Of a stretch of 12,046 bases of DNA, positions 1 to 7,846 are shown in pieces. Source of the DNA: Coriobacteriia bacterium (GTDB lineage: Bacteria; Actinomycetota; Coriobacteriia; Anaerosomatales; JAENZW01). A program made the position numbers and the translations under genes. The stretch spans positions 1-12,046 of the forward strand of contig JAOUET010000037.1 of NCBI GenBank assembly GCA_029858605.1, in the 5' to 3' direction. The notes beneath the pieces were generated by a model. It was not told the origin of the DNA and did no database searches. It saw nothing but the letters and a program-made list of their open reading frames with translations. Within the stretch, counting starts at the first letter, position 1. Each line of letters opens with the position of its first letter.

Positions 1-1
1 C

Positions 2-2626
2 AGCACCGCGAACTGGATGGCTTGCGTCGACTGCCACGACCCGCACCGCGACCCGTCGGCCTCACCCGACCTGCTTCGCGCCTACGACGCCGTCACGGGG
101 CGCGCCGTGAGGGGTGGCGCGGACTTCTGCTGGGCGTGCCACGGCACCAAGAAGAACGCGCGCGTGGATGCCGCCGTCCCCGGCTACTGGACGAGGACGG
201 GCGGAGACAAGAAGACAGGCCTGGTGGGGACGCCGCACGCGGCCATCTCCAGCACGTCGACGGTGGGCGTCTGCGGCGAGTGTCACGCGTCTCACGGTTC
301 GACGAACAAGGGCCTAGTGCGCACTCAGATCAACGGCAAGGCCGTAACCAGGAACCATACGGTCTTCACGCACGACAACTCGGCCTGCTACGCATGCCAT
401 GAGAGCGCCGTGCGGACCTACCCCGGCAAGGCGGTGTTCGGAGCATCGATCCACTGGCCGGCGGGGTGCGAAGGCTGTCACGACCCCCACGGCAAGCCAG
501 GCATACCGTCGCTCCTGAGCGCTTCGGAAGAGAACGGCTGCTACTCATGCCACGACGGCAACGAGAACCCGCCGTGCAACAACTGCCACAAGGCCGCCGC
601 GGGCATGGCGAACCCGAACATCGAACAGCAGATGAGCAAGACGCTGCGTACCCCGGTCGAGTGGGCGGCGAAGGTCCAGCTCGACGATCGCGGGGTGTAC
701 CCCTACGGCATCTCGCTCGGGGATCTTGACGGGGATGGCGACCTCGATGTCGCGTGCGGCGGGTACGACAACTTGCTGGTCTGGTACGAGAACACGGCGG
801 GAGACGGTTCGGCGTGGCTGGAGCGAGAGGTGTATGTGGCGACTTCAACGGTCTTGTCCTCCAGGATTCGCGACTTGGACGGTGATGGAGACGAAGACAT
901 CATCTCTGGCACGGCCTTCGGTCCGGACTATCATGTGAGGTTCCACGAGAACGTGAACGGCGATGGCACCTTGTGGAGCGAGTCCGTCGTGTGGTCGGGT
1001 TCCGGCGGTACTAGCGCAGGCATCTGGGTGCTCGACGTGGAGGATGTCGACAACGATGCCAACTTGGACATCGTGTCGGGCGGCTATCGGGTCGGGCTTC
1101 ACTTCAACGAGAACGTGAATGGCGATGCTTCCGCATGGAACACGACTCTAATCTCTGGTGAGAGGGCCACAGCCGCAAGAATCGCCGACATGGATGCCGA
1201 CGGCGACGGGGACGTCGTCTCCGGCGACTTCAATGCTGGTGGAAGGCTCTACTACCACGAGAACGTGAACGGCGACGGCTCGTCATGGGGTTCGGTCCAG
1301 TTCTTCGATGGCGGGGCCAAGGCGAATTGGCTGGACATCGGAGACCTGGACGGAGACCTGACTCCTGACGTCGTGGCAGTCTTCGACACCAGTGTCGGCG
1401 ACAACCACCGAACCCGAGCTTTCTTCAACACGGCCGGTGACGGGAGCTCGTGGACGCCACAGACCGTCTTCGACTGGTCTCGGTGGTCCGGGGTCTACTA
1501 CAACCCGACGGTCGTTCGGGTGGCCGACGCAACGGGTGACGGTGCGCTCGACGTGTTCACGAGCAACGAGGCGGAACACGTCTACCTGAGCGAGGATCGG
1601 TATCCTGATGGACCCGAATGGTGGACCACGTATGTGGTGAAGGGACCAGGATACGCCATCTCGACGATGGACGTGGGCGACGTGGATGCCGATGGCGACG
1701 TCGACATTGTCTACGGGGGGAGGAGCGGACCGCTCGGCCCGATCTTCTATGTCGCGAACGAGGGTAGGTCGCTCGGCGCTTCCGGCTCCCATCCGACCAA
1801 CAGCCTCTCGAATCGTCACAGTCCCGGCGAGGACTCGCCAGGGGTCGGCACCGGCAACCGGCACGCCGAGTGCGCCGACTGCCACGATCCCCACAGCGCC
1901 GTCTACGGTGTGCACACGATGGGCGAGAATACAGCTCCCGGCGTTCTTGCCGGCGTCTCGGGAGTGGCGGTGAGCAACCTGACTTCGTGGACTGCTCCGG
2001 TCTACGCGGAAGTTGACGAGGTCTCCTTCGAGTATGAACTGTGCTTCCGGTGTCACTCGTCGTACACGACGGGCTACACGGGTTCCGACAAGGCACTCAG
2101 GTTCAATGCCCTCAACGCATCGTTCCACCCTGTCGAGGCAGTTGGGACGAACGTGGGCGTCTGGGACAGTGCCTTCACCCTCGGCACGCCATGGAACCCC
2201 ACTTCGGGCGACGACCCTGACTACGGTGTGACGAGTCCCAAGATGACGTGCACCGACTGTCACGCGAGCGACCGGGAGTCGGAGACAAGAGGACCGCACG
2301 GGTCGGAGTGGCCCACGCTGCTGCGCGGCAACTTCACGTCGATCGACCAAGCGGATTGGTCGCAGGCGGGCGTGTGTTGGGTATGCCACGACATCTCGGC
2401 ATACATAGTCCAGAGCGTCACGGGGCCGTCGCGCGTCAACCATGGTCACTTCTGGAACGAGGGCGCGTTCTGCACCGACTGCCACGACGTTCACGGCAGC
2501 AATCAGCCTCACCTGCTGTCCATACCGTATTCACACACGCCTACGGGAGGCGACCTCGATCTCACCGGCTGGACCGATTGCAGCAGCCATCACGGTGTGT
2601 CGAAGCCCTACGAAGCGAGCTACTAG
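2..2626 (+). CDS. Multiheme c-type cytochrome with internal VCBS/FG-GAP propeller (5'-truncated by window)
   Basis: Probably an exported cytochrome c for extracellular or cell-surface electron transfer. The frame is open upstream of the first ATG (17), back to base 2, and no signal peptide is visible, so the true start lies outside the window. Numbering from the ATG at 17, heme-attachment CXXCH motifs begin at residues 3, 38, 86, 124, 151, 175 and 187, then at 619, 676, 745, 787 and 819: twelve in all. Residues 234-583 between the two clusters hold seven calcium-loop repeats of the DxDGDGDxDI type. Many heme motifs are followed by DPH or DVHG, as in doubled-CXXCH (NrfA/NapC-like decaheme) families. 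A further C-terminal motif reads CSSHH and lacks the second Cys. No C-terminal membrane anchor or sorting signal is visible. The family and architecture are clear; the redox partner and substrate are not. Confidence 0.9.
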   Translation, partial: STANWMACVDCHDPHRDPSASPDLLRAYDAVTGRAVRGGADFCWACHGTKKNARVDAAVPGYWTRTGGDKKTGLVGTPHAAISSTSTVGVCGECHASHGSTNKGLVRTQINGKAVTRNHTVFTHDNSACYACHESAVRTYPGKAVFGASIHWPAGCEGCHDPHGKPGIPSLLSASEENGCYSCHDGNENPPCNNCHKAAAGMANPNIEQQMSKTLRTPVEWAAKVQLDDRGVYPYGISLGDLDGDGDLDVACGGYDNLLVWYENTAGDGSAWLEREVYVATSTVLSSRIRDLDGDGDEDIISGTAFGPDYHVRFHENVNGDGTLWSESVVWSGSGGTSAGIWVLDVEDVDNDANLDIVSGGYRVGLHFNENVNGDASAWNTTLISGERATAARIADMDADGDGDVVSGDFNAGGRLYYHENVNGDGSSWGSVQFFDGGAKANWLDIGDLDGDLTPDVVAVFDTSVGDNHRTRAFFNTAGDGSSWTPQTVFDWSRWSGVYYNPTVVRVADATGDGALDVFTSNEAEHVYLSEDRYPDGPEWWTTYVVKGPGYAISTMDVGDVDADGDVDIVYGGRSGPLGPIFYVANEGRSLGASGSHPTNSLSNRHSPGEDSPGVGTGNRHAECADCHDPHSAVYGVHTMGENTAPGVLAGVSGVAVSNLTSWTAPVYAEVDEVSFEYELCFRCHSSYTTGYTGSDKALRFNALNASFHPVEAVGTNVGVWDSAFTLGTPWNPTSGDDPDYGVTSPKMTCTDCHASDRESETRGPHGSEWPTLLRGNFTSIDQADWSQAGVCWVCHDISAYIVQSVTGPSRVNHGHFWNEGAFCTDCHDVHGSNQPHLLSIPYSHTPTGGDLDLTGWTDCSSHHGVSKPYEASY
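716..1765 (+). repeat. Seven tandem VCBS/FG-GAP repeats encoded inside the cytochrome gene
   Basis: Seven repeat units begin near residues 234, 284, 341, 389, 441, 502 and 553 (numbered from the ATG at 17). Each has a hydrophobic-x-D-x-D-x-D-x-x-x-D-hydrophobic core that would bind calcium. Units 2 to 4 end with nearly identical ENVNGDG/A segments, and units 1 and 5 end with a related NTAGDG, so the DNA is locally repetitive too. Units 5 and 6 have weaker calcium loops (DLDGDLTPD, DATGDGALD). Seven units match the blade number of integrin-type beta-propellers, so a closed propeller between the heme clusters is the likely fold; this is an inference. Confidence 0.8.
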
Positions 2627-2673
2627 TCGGCCGATGTCCCGCTGGCCTAGGAACATCAGCGGTGCTGCTGTCT

Positions 2674-2679
2674 TAGAAT
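2674..2679 (+). promoter_or_regulatory. Possible -10 element TAGAAT for the metallophosphoesterase gene
   Basis: TAGAAT is a 5/6 match to TATAAT in an otherwise GC-rich 94-nt gap, 42 nt ahead of the ATG at 2721. No convincing -35 hexamer sits 16-18 nt upstream. The same hexamer occurs ahead of the kinase gene at 10844. No terminator hairpin was seen between this site and the cytochrome stop. Confidence 0.3.
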
Positions 2680-2720
2680 AGGCAGAGTGGGCAGAGCGGC
2701 TCGTCGAGGGGGCGGTACCG

Positions 2721-3551
2721 ATGGCTCGAGAAAGGCCCGATCAAACCTTCCTCATCGCACAGATATCGGACCTGCATTGCGGCGAGAGTCTGTTCGACGC
2801 CGCTCTCCTTCGGCGTGCGATACACGAGATCAACGAGGCTCGGCCCAATCTCGTGATGGTGCCGGGCGACCTCACGGCGAATGGCTACCGCAGGGAGTTC
2901 GAGGAGGCCAAGGAGCATCTTGCCCTCATCGAGTGCGAGAACGTCGTCATCATCGCGGGCAACCACGACTGCCGCAACGTCGGCTACCTGCACTTCGAGG
3001 AGATCTTCGGGCGCAGGTACCACGAGCTCGAATTCCCGTTCGGGGTGAAGGCGGACGGGGGACTGCAAGAGCGCATCAAGATCGTTGCCGCCGACTCCAA
3101 CAAGCCGGACCTGAACGACGGCGAACTCGGCCGAGACAAGTACGACTGGATCTTGAAGGAGTTCGGCGACCCGGAGGCGTTCAAGGTATTCGCGCTGCAT
3201 CACCACGTGATCAGCATCCCGGGCACGGGCAGGGAGAGGAACATCTTGCTCGATGCGGGCGACGTGCTCGAGGCGCTGAACAGGGCGGGTGTCGATCTCG
3301 TACTCGCCGGGCACAAGCACGTGGCCTGGGCGTGGCCGGTCGCGGGCATGCTCGCGGTGACCAGCGGCACTTCGGCAACATGGCGGACGAGGGGCAAGAC
3401 GCCGCCCTCCTACAACCTCGTGCGAATCGCGTCCAAGACGATTGAGGTGACCGTCAAGGACCTGTCGGATCACAACGACGTCGAGCTGGTGTACGACAGG
3501 GGCACGAAGTGTCCCTTGCCGACCACGGGAATGGCGGTGCGCCGCACGTAG
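2721..3551 (+). CDS. Calcineurin-like metallophosphoesterase (CpdA-like)
   Basis: A cytosolic dinuclear-metal phosphoesterase of 276 aa with no signal peptide or membrane segment. The five metal-binding and catalytic blocks appear in family order: DLH (residues 17-19), GDLT (49-52), GNHD (80-83), a histidine triplet (160-162) and GHKH (197-200). This layout matches the class III cyclic-nucleotide phosphodiesterase/CpdA group, whose members hydrolyse phosphodiesters such as cAMP; the actual substrate cannot be read from sequence. The ATG start is supported by a G-rich Shine-Dalgarno (GAGGGGG) about 9 nt upstream. The gene stands alone between the cytochrome and the MFS gene on the same strand, with 94-nt and 112-nt gaps. 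The 112-nt gap after it (3552-3663) shows no clear terminator or promoter. Confidence 0.88.
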   Translation: MARERPDQTFLIAQISDLHCGESLFDAALLRRAIHEINEARPNLVMVPGDLTANGYRREFEEAKEHLALIECENVVIIAGNHDCRNVGYLHFEEIFGRRYHELEFPFGVKADGGLQERIKIVAADSNKPDLNDGELGRDKYDWILKEFGDPEAFKVFALHHHVISIPGTGRERNILLDAGDVLEALNRAGVDLVLAGHKHVAWAWPVAGMLAVTSGTSATWRTRGKTPPSYNLVRIASKTIEVTVKDLSDHNDVELVYDRGTKCPLPTTGMAVRRT

Positions 3552-3663
3552 GCAGGTTCTTGCCGTTAGGGAATAGCGCGAACACGGGGACGAATACGGA
3601 AGTGGTGGTGTCGGCGACTGCCGCCGCACACACACGACCGTTCGCCGCGACAGCAGGTGTCCC

Positions 3664-5028
3664 GTGGGAAAGAGCGACTCCGATCCTCAATCGATAACCG
3701 GAGGCCGTGTTGTTCGCGTCTACCTCACCGTGGCTGGGCTCTTCACCGTTTCCGCATCCATCATCTGGGGAGTCAACACCCTATTCCTTCTCGACGCCGG
3801 TCTCAACATCTTCCAGGTGATGGTCGTCAATGCGACCTTCAGCGTCGGGCAGATGATCTTCGAGGTGCCCACCGGCGTCATAGCCGACACCGTCGGTAGG
3901 CGCGCATCGTTCCTTCTGGGCATCTCCACTCTAGTAGTCTCGACCCTGCTCTACGTTGCGTCCGCGATGTTCGAATGGGGCCTGCCCGGCTTCATGGGTG
4001 CGTCCGTTCTACTCGGGCTAGGGTTCACGTTCCAGACGGGTGCGGTCGATGCCTGGCTCGTGGACGCACTCGACTTCTCCGGCTACCCGAAGCGCAAGGA
4101 GGAGGTCTTCGCGCGTGGCGGCATGGTCAACGGGATCGCCATGCTCGGCGGAACGGTTCTCGGGGGCTTTCTGGGACAGCTGGATCTGACCACTCCGTAT
4201 CTCGTTCGCTCGGGGCTGCTCGTCATCGCACTTGTGTTCGTAGCGGTCTACATGCGCGACATCGGCTTCGAGCCGAGGCAGCTCAAGTTGTCGACCTTCG
4301 GCGCAGAGACACGCAAGATATTCGATGCCGGTGTGAGGTACGGGTGGAGGAACCCGGTCGTCCGACCGCTGCTCTTCACCTCGGCCGTAGACGGCCTGCT
4401 GATGTGGTACCTGTTCTATGCCGCGCAGCCGTACGCGCTCGAGATCTTGGGACGTGAGGACCTCATTTGGGTAGCCGCAGGCATAACGGCGCTCTTCGGA
4501 CTGTCGGGCGTCGTCGGTAACACGCTTGTCGGTCCGCTCACGCGAACGCGGCTCGGCGAGGACCTCCCGCGAGTGCTGGCGGTGATGGCCGGCGGGATGT
4601 CGGGCGCGGCCGTCCTCATCGGTGTTGTCGGACTCTTGGCTCGATCCAACGGCGCAGGTATCGGTTGGTTCGTCGCCCTGGCTGTGCTGTTCGCCGTGTA
4701 CGGCGTCATGTACGGGGTCCTCATGCCTTGCAGACAGTCGTTCATCAACGCGCACATACCCTCCGCTCAGCGCGCCACGGTACTGTCCGTCGACTCGTTC
4801 TTCGTCGATACCGGAGCGGCTCTCGGACAACCCGGGCTCGGGTTCGTGGCCCAGCGTTCGGGCAAGGCGCTCGCATACGTGTTCGGCGGGTTCCTGTATG
4901 GAGCTGCCGCGCCGCTCTACCTCCGCGCGAGAAGGGCTTCGCGGGCCGAGGCGGAGGGGGCCGAGGCGGTTCCGTGTCCCGTCGAGCCGGAAACGTCGGA
5001 GTTGACCTGCGTTCCCGGCGGTCCCTAG
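3664..5028 (+). CDS. Major facilitator superfamily (MFS) transporter
   Basis: A 454-aa inner-membrane secondary transporter with many hydrophobic helices, consistent with 12 transmembrane segments. The MFS motif A after helix 2 is visible as GVIADTVGRR (about residues 77-86), which matches the GxxxDxxGRR pattern. Alternating hydrophobic segments run to about residue 420, and a hydrophilic tail with three Cys/Pro-rich positions follows. The sequence resembles drug/proton antiporter-like MFS proteins, but the substrate cannot be assigned. The start is the GTG at 3664 with a weak AGGTG ribosome site about 4 nt upstream, so start confidence is modest. The gene ends 88 nt before the arsR start, and the ars promoter lies in that gap, so it is probably not part of the ars operon. 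It does not show the gapdh partnership expected of ArsJ. Confidence 0.85.
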   Translation: MGKSDSDPQSITGGRVVRVYLTVAGLFTVSASIIWGVNTLFLLDAGLNIFQVMVVNATFSVGQMIFEVPTGVIADTVGRRASFLLGISTLVVSTLLYVASAMFEWGLPGFMGASVLLGLGFTFQTGAVDAWLVDALDFSGYPKRKEEVFARGGMVNGIAMLGGTVLGGFLGQLDLTTPYLVRSGLLVIALVFVAVYMRDIGFEPRQLKLSTFGAETRKIFDAGVRYGWRNPVVRPLLFTSAVDGLLMWYLFYAAQPYALEILGREDLIWVAAGITALFGLSGVVGNTLVGPLTRTRLGEDLPRVLAVMAGGMSGAAVLIGVVGLLARSNGAGIGWFVALAVLFAVYGVMYGVLMPCRQSFINAHIPSAQRATVLSVDSFFVDTGAALGQPGLGFVAQRSGKALAYVFGGFLYGAAAPLYLRARRASRAEAEGAEAVPCPVEPETSELTCVPGGP

Positions 5029-5051
5029 GGGGCTGCTCGGCGCCTATTCTC

Positions 5052-5080
5052 TGGACACCAGCGCCCGGGTCATCTATCGT
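5052..5080 (+). promoter_or_regulatory. ars operon promoter (-35 TGGACA, 17-nt spacer, -10 TATCGT)
   Basis: TGGACA at 5052-5057 matches 5/6 of TTGACA, and TATCGT at 5075-5080 matches 4/6 of TATAAT, with the optimal 17-nt spacer. The -10 overlaps the inverted repeat at 5074-5093, so a bound repressor would block polymerase. Transcription would start near 5087, about 30 nt before the arsR ATG. Confidence 0.6.
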
Positions 5081-5093
5081 AAATCGCCGATAG
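5074..5093 (+). promoter_or_regulatory. Putative ArsR operator (inverted repeat CTATCG-N8-CGATAG)
   Basis: Perfect 6-bp arms, CTATCG and CGATAG, are separated by 8 bp and lie across the -10 and the predicted start site of the promoter, 23 bp ahead of the arsR start. Dyads of this form at the promoter are typical of ArsR/SmtB autorepressors. No second copy was noticed in the gap ahead of acr3. Confidence 0.6.
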
Positions 5094-5116
5094 ACGATGA
5101 ATGGGGTGGCCGAAGG

Positions 5117-5413
5117 ATGGACGACGCGACGATGGCGGGAGTGGCGAGGGCGCTCGCGCATCCCGCTAGGCTGCAGATACTGCACCTGCTCGCGAAGCAG
5201 ACCGAATGTCGAGGAGCGGACGTCTTCGGCGAACTGCCGCTCGCGCAATCGACGGTCTCAGAGCATATCCGCGTGCTACGCGAGGCCGGACTCGTGAACG
5301 CCACTCCGGTCGGCACGCGCACAGTGTACTGTCTCGTTCCCGGCGTGCTCGAGGCGTATCTGGATGCCGTGCAGGACGTTCTGTCGACGTGTCCATCTTG
5401 CCAAAGGGGCTAG
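5117..5413 (+). CDS. arsR: ArsR/SmtB-family metalloid-responsive repressor
   Basis: A 98-aa winged-helix repressor that would bind the operator just upstream and release it on binding As(III) or a thiophilic metal. The N-terminal helices (ARALAHPARLQILHLL, residues 10-25) and the recognition helix region (QSTVSEHIRVLREAGLV, 44-60) are classic ArsR. Cysteines lie at 31, 72, 92 and 95. There is no canonical ELCVCDL motif at the DNA-binding helix. The C-terminal CPSC pair with Cys31 or Cys72 could form a thiolate site, as seen in ArsR proteins whose ligand site evolved elsewhere; the exact ligands are inferred. The ATG start is preceded by GGGGTGG with a 7-nt gap. It is the first gene of the operon, and the next start lies 8 nt after its stop. 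Confidence 0.88.
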   Translation: MDDATMAGVARALAHPARLQILHLLAKQTECRGADVFGELPLAQSTVSEHIRVLREAGLVNATPVGTRTVYCLVPGVLEAYLDAVQDVLSTCPSCQRG

Positions 5414-5421
5414 GAGGAGTC

Positions 5422-5655
5422 GTGCTCATAGAAGTGCTTGGATCCGGATGCTCGAAGTGCAACGAACTCGAAGACGCCGTCAGGAAGGCGGTCGCGCGGT
5501 ACGACATCGATGCGAGAGTCGAGCACGTGTCGGACATAGAGAAGATCATGTCCTACGGCGTCATGATGACACCCGCGCTCGTCGTCGACGGCGAGGTGCT
5601 GCTGACAGGCAGGGTGCCGTCGGTCGATGAAGTGGCCCAGATCTTGAAGCGCTGA
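5422..5655 (+). CDS. Small cytosolic thioredoxin-fold redox protein (CSKC)
   Basis: A 77-aa mini-thioredoxin of the 'redox-active disulfide protein 2'/MTH895-like type. It opens with a beta strand, then C10-S-K-C13, and has the TPA segment with the conserved cis-Pro (P51) before VVDGEVLLTGRVPS. It has no signal peptide, so it should act in the cytosol. The GTG at 5422 is chosen because AGGAGG overlaps the arsR stop 4 nt upstream and because the resulting N-terminus (M-LIEVLGSGC) fits the family; the frame stays open further upstream through arsR but in the wrong frame. The next gene begins 1 nt after its stop, which implies translational coupling. Proteins of this kind are often found beside DUF318 permeases and ArsR, so it probably supplies or senses thiol redox state for the permease. 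Confidence 0.82.
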   Translation: MLIEVLGSGCSKCNELEDAVRKAVARYDIDARVEHVSDIEKIMSYGVMMTPALVVDGEVLLTGRVPSVDEVAQILKR

Positions 5656-5656
5656 C

Positions 5657-6622
5657 GTGAATCTCTTCGCGCCACTCGAGGGACTCGCCGATTGGCTGAC
5701 ATACGGCGTGTTGAACATCGCCGAAGGTTCTCGCCTCGGCGAATCGGTGGCCTTCTTCCTGTACGACGTTCCGAAGATCCTGCTGCTGCTTGCGGTCGTG
5801 GTCTTCGCGGTCGCGATCGTCCGTTCGTACTTCCCGCCGGAGCGGACGCGCGCGCTGCTGTCGGACTCCAGGCTCTACGTAGGCAACGTCGCGGCGGCGT
5901 CACTGGGCGTCGTGACACCGTTCTGTTCGTGCTCGGCGGTACCGCTGTTCATCGGCTTCGTCGAGTCGGGCGTTCCGCTTGGCGTGACGTTCTCGTTCCT
6001 GATCGCAAGCCCGATGGTGAACGAGGTAGCCGTCATTCTGCTGCTCGGCATGTTCGGTTGGAAGATCGCCCTGCTCTACACGGTGTCCGGGCTGGCTGTG
6101 GCAATCGTCGGGGGGATCGTGCTCGGCAGGCTGAATCTGGAGCACCAGGTGGAGGACTACGTGTGGGAGATGAGAATGGGCGAGGCGCACGTGGAGCGTA
6201 TGACGCGTGCCGAACGGTACGCCTACGCGCGCGGCTACGTGCGAGAGATAGTCGGGAAGGTCTGGCCGTACGTCTTGGTGGGAATCGGTATCGGTGCGGT
6301 CATGCACGGCTACATTCCCACCGATGCGCTGGCGCGCTACGCGGATTCAGGGAACCCACTCGCAGTGCCGCTTGCGGTGCTGTTCGGCATACCGCTGTAC
6401 GCGAATGCGGCGGGTGTCGTGCCGATTGTGAGCGTTCTCGTCGACAAAGGCGTTGCGATGGGCACGGTGCTGGCGTTCATGATGGCGGTCGTCGCGCTTT
6501 CGGTGCCCGAGTTCGTCATCCTTCGCAAGGTCGCGAAGCCCAAGCTTCTCGGCATCTTCATCACGATCAACTTCTTCACCATCACGGCGATCGGATACAT
6601 GTTCAACTGGGTTCTGGGCTAG
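5657..6622 (+). CDS. ArsP/DUF318-family permease (organoarsenical or metal efflux)
   Basis: A 321-aa polytopic inner-membrane protein of the PF03773 family. Signature segments are TPFCSCSAVP (residues 87-96, with Cys90 and Cys92), FLIASPMVNEVAV (114-126), GIPLYANAAGVVP (234-246) and LSVPEFVIL (271-279). About eight hydrophobic helices are split by a charged cytosolic loop (about 161-196, rich in E, R, Y). Characterised members include ArsP exporters of trivalent organoarsenicals and related permeases proposed to move copper or zinc; which applies here cannot be told from sequence. The CxC in helix 2-3 could carry a thiophilic substrate. The start is GTG at 5657, 1 nt after the mini-thioredoxin stop, with no strong ribosome site of its own. 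It belongs to the arsR operon. Confidence 0.85.
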   Translation: MNLFAPLEGLADWLTYGVLNIAEGSRLGESVAFFLYDVPKILLLLAVVVFAVAIVRSYFPPERTRALLSDSRLYVGNVAAASLGVVTPFCSCSAVPLFIGFVESGVPLGVTFSFLIASPMVNEVAVILLLGMFGWKIALLYTVSGLAVAIVGGIVLGRLNLEHQVEDYVWEMRMGEAHVERMTRAERYAYARGYVREIVGKVWPYVLVGIGIGAVMHGYIPTDALARYADSGNPLAVPLAVLFGIPLYANAAGVVPIVSVLVDKGVAMGTVLAFMMAVVALSVPEFVILRKVAKPKLLGIFITINFFTITAIGYMFNWVLG

Positions 6623-6638
6623 CCCGAGCGGAGGGACG

Positions 6639-7130
6639 ATGACGGAAGGCGACACGGATACTCGCAAGCCCATGCCGATGGGCGCGCGCATCGGTATCGT
6701 CGTTGGGGTCGTGTTGGTGATCGTGTTGGCGCTGGTGCTGCGCGAGGGGCAGGCTCGAGACGGGGAACTCACGGGTAGCAATCCGGTCACGTCTGTGCAC
6801 AACGATGCCGTCGCGGACTACGAAGCGGCGCTTCAGGCAGGCAAGCCAATCTACGTGCTGTTCCACTCGCTGTCATGCGATCCGTGCGTCGAGATCTCCG
6901 CAGTAGTGGATGACGTAGTGCCCGAGTACGCGGGGCGGGTGACGTTTGTCAACGCGATCACGACTGATTCGAGCGGACAGCAGCTTGCCTCACGGTTCTC
7001 CTTCCAGTACATCCCGACATCGTTCTTCCTTGAACCAGACGGGGACGTGCGCGAAGCGCACACGGGCCCGCTGTCGGAGGTGGAGCTGCGCGAGAGACTC
7101 GACGCGCTCGTGAAGACGGAGTCACCGTGA
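6639..7130 (+). CDS. Membrane-anchored extracytoplasmic thioredoxin-like protein (CDPC)
   Basis: A 163-aa protein with a short charged N-terminus, one transmembrane anchor (about residues 16-35) and a thioredoxin fold outside the membrane. The redox motif is C80-D-P-C83, and the conserved cis-Pro segment is YIPTSFF (124-130), followed by LEPDG. The hydrophobic stretch lacks a lipobox and a convincing signal-peptidase site, so it is called a signal anchor. The ATG start has GGAGGG 3-4 nt upstream. Its stop overlaps the start of the next gene by four bases (GTGA), and that gene is ccdA-like; CcdA-type proteins reduce partners of exactly this kind. In other settings such pairs serve cytochrome c maturation (ResA/CcsX). 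Here the arsenic context suggests a role in keeping exported or permease thiols reduced, which is an inference. Confidence 0.85.
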   Translation: MTEGDTDTRKPMPMGARIGIVVGVVLVIVLALVLREGQARDGELTGSNPVTSVHNDAVADYEAALQAGKPIYVLFHSLSCDPCVEISAVVDDVVPEYAGRVTFVNAITTDSSGQQLASRFSFQYIPTSFFLEPDGDVREAHTGPLSEVELRERLDALVKTESP

Positions 7131-7846
7131 GCGTTGAGGCTGCAATAGCCCAGCGTCTGGGCAGCGACATTGGAGTTGTCCCGCTTGCAGTCGCGTACGC
7201 GGGTGGGGTCCTTGCCGGGTTCGGCCCTTGCGTCTTGCCGATGATGCCCGTCGTATTCGGGTATGTGACCGGTCGAGTCGCGGGAACCGCTGAGGAACGC
7301 GCGTCAACCGGTCAGCACGCATCATACCTGCGGGGACTCGGTCTGGCATCCGTGTTCGTGTTTGGCATGAGCATGGTATTCGCCGTGCTTGGCGTGGGGG
7401 CCGGGCTACTGGGTCGGGCGCTCTTGTTCGGGGCATGGGCCACGTATGTGGTGGCAGGCATATGCGTGCTCCTCGGTCTTCACATGCTGGGCGTCATCGA
7501 GTTGCCGTTCGCGACGCTGACCCGCCTGCAACCGCGGGCCACCAAGCGTGTCGGGATTCTCGGGGCACTCCTGCTTGGAATTGCGTTCGGTGTCGTCGCG
7601 ACACCGTGCTCCACACCGGTGCTGGCGGCGATCGCGACCATGGCCGCGGCGCGCCGAAGCGCAATCGTCGGCGGCGTTCTGCTATTCGCATTCGGGCTCG
7701 GCAAGGGTTTGCCTCTCATGCTCGTGGGGCTTGCCTCAGGGAGTCTGGGGGCGATGCGTCAACTGTCTCGAATCACGTCTTCTCTCATGCGTGCGGGCGG
7801 AGTGGCTTTGCTTGTGACGGCCGTGTACCTGGTCTGGACCGCCTAA
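7127..7846 (+). CDS. ccdA: CcdA/DsbD-type transmembrane thiol electron-transfer protein
   Basis: A 239-aa membrane protein with about six hydrophobic helices. The two half-repeats each carry the family's proline-flanked cysteine: GFGPCVLPMMP (Cys35) in the first and VVATPCSTPVL (Cys161) in the second. In CcdA these two cysteines form the disulfide that relays electrons from cytosolic thioredoxin to an extracytoplasmic thioredoxin. The GTG start at 7127 overlaps the stop of the anchored thioredoxin gene (GTGA), with GGAG 5 nt upstream, so the two should be made in step. No resB/resC (system II heme ligation) genes lie beside it, so a dedicated cytochrome-maturation role is not indicated locally, although the organism clearly makes cytochromes c. 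The length is typical of stand-alone CcdA. Confidence 0.86.
   Translation: MSVEAAIAQRLGSDIGVVPLAVAYAGGVLAGFGPCVLPMMPVVFGYVTGRVAGTAEERASTGQHASYLRGLGLASVFVFGMSMVFAVLGVGAGLLGRALLFGAWATYVVAGICVLLGLHMLGVIELPFATLTRLQPRATKRVGILGALLLGIAFGVVATPCSTPVLAAIATMAAARRSAIVGGVLLFAFGLGKGLPLMLVGLASGSLGAMRQLSRITSSLMRAGGVALLVTAVYLVWTA

Noticed and set aside
1283..2512. 409-aa minus-strand frame opposite the cytochrome
   Set aside because: It is a GC-driven shadow frame. The plus strand has clear VCBS repeats and CXXCH motifs over the same stretch.
2673..3635. 320-aa minus-strand frame opposite the first metallophosphoesterase
   Set aside because: The plus-strand frame carries all five metallophosphoesterase motifs; the minus-strand product has no recognisable domain.
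3664..5028. MFS transporter as an ArsJ-type arsenic exporter belonging to the ars operon
   Set aside because: It lies upstream of the ars promoter and operator, has no gapdh partner, and its sequence looks like a generic drug/proton antiporter.
5206..5421. Upstream extension of the mini-thioredoxin frame into arsR
   Set aside because: It would overlap arsR in another frame. The ribosome site at 5412-5417 and the family N-terminus both support GTG 5422.
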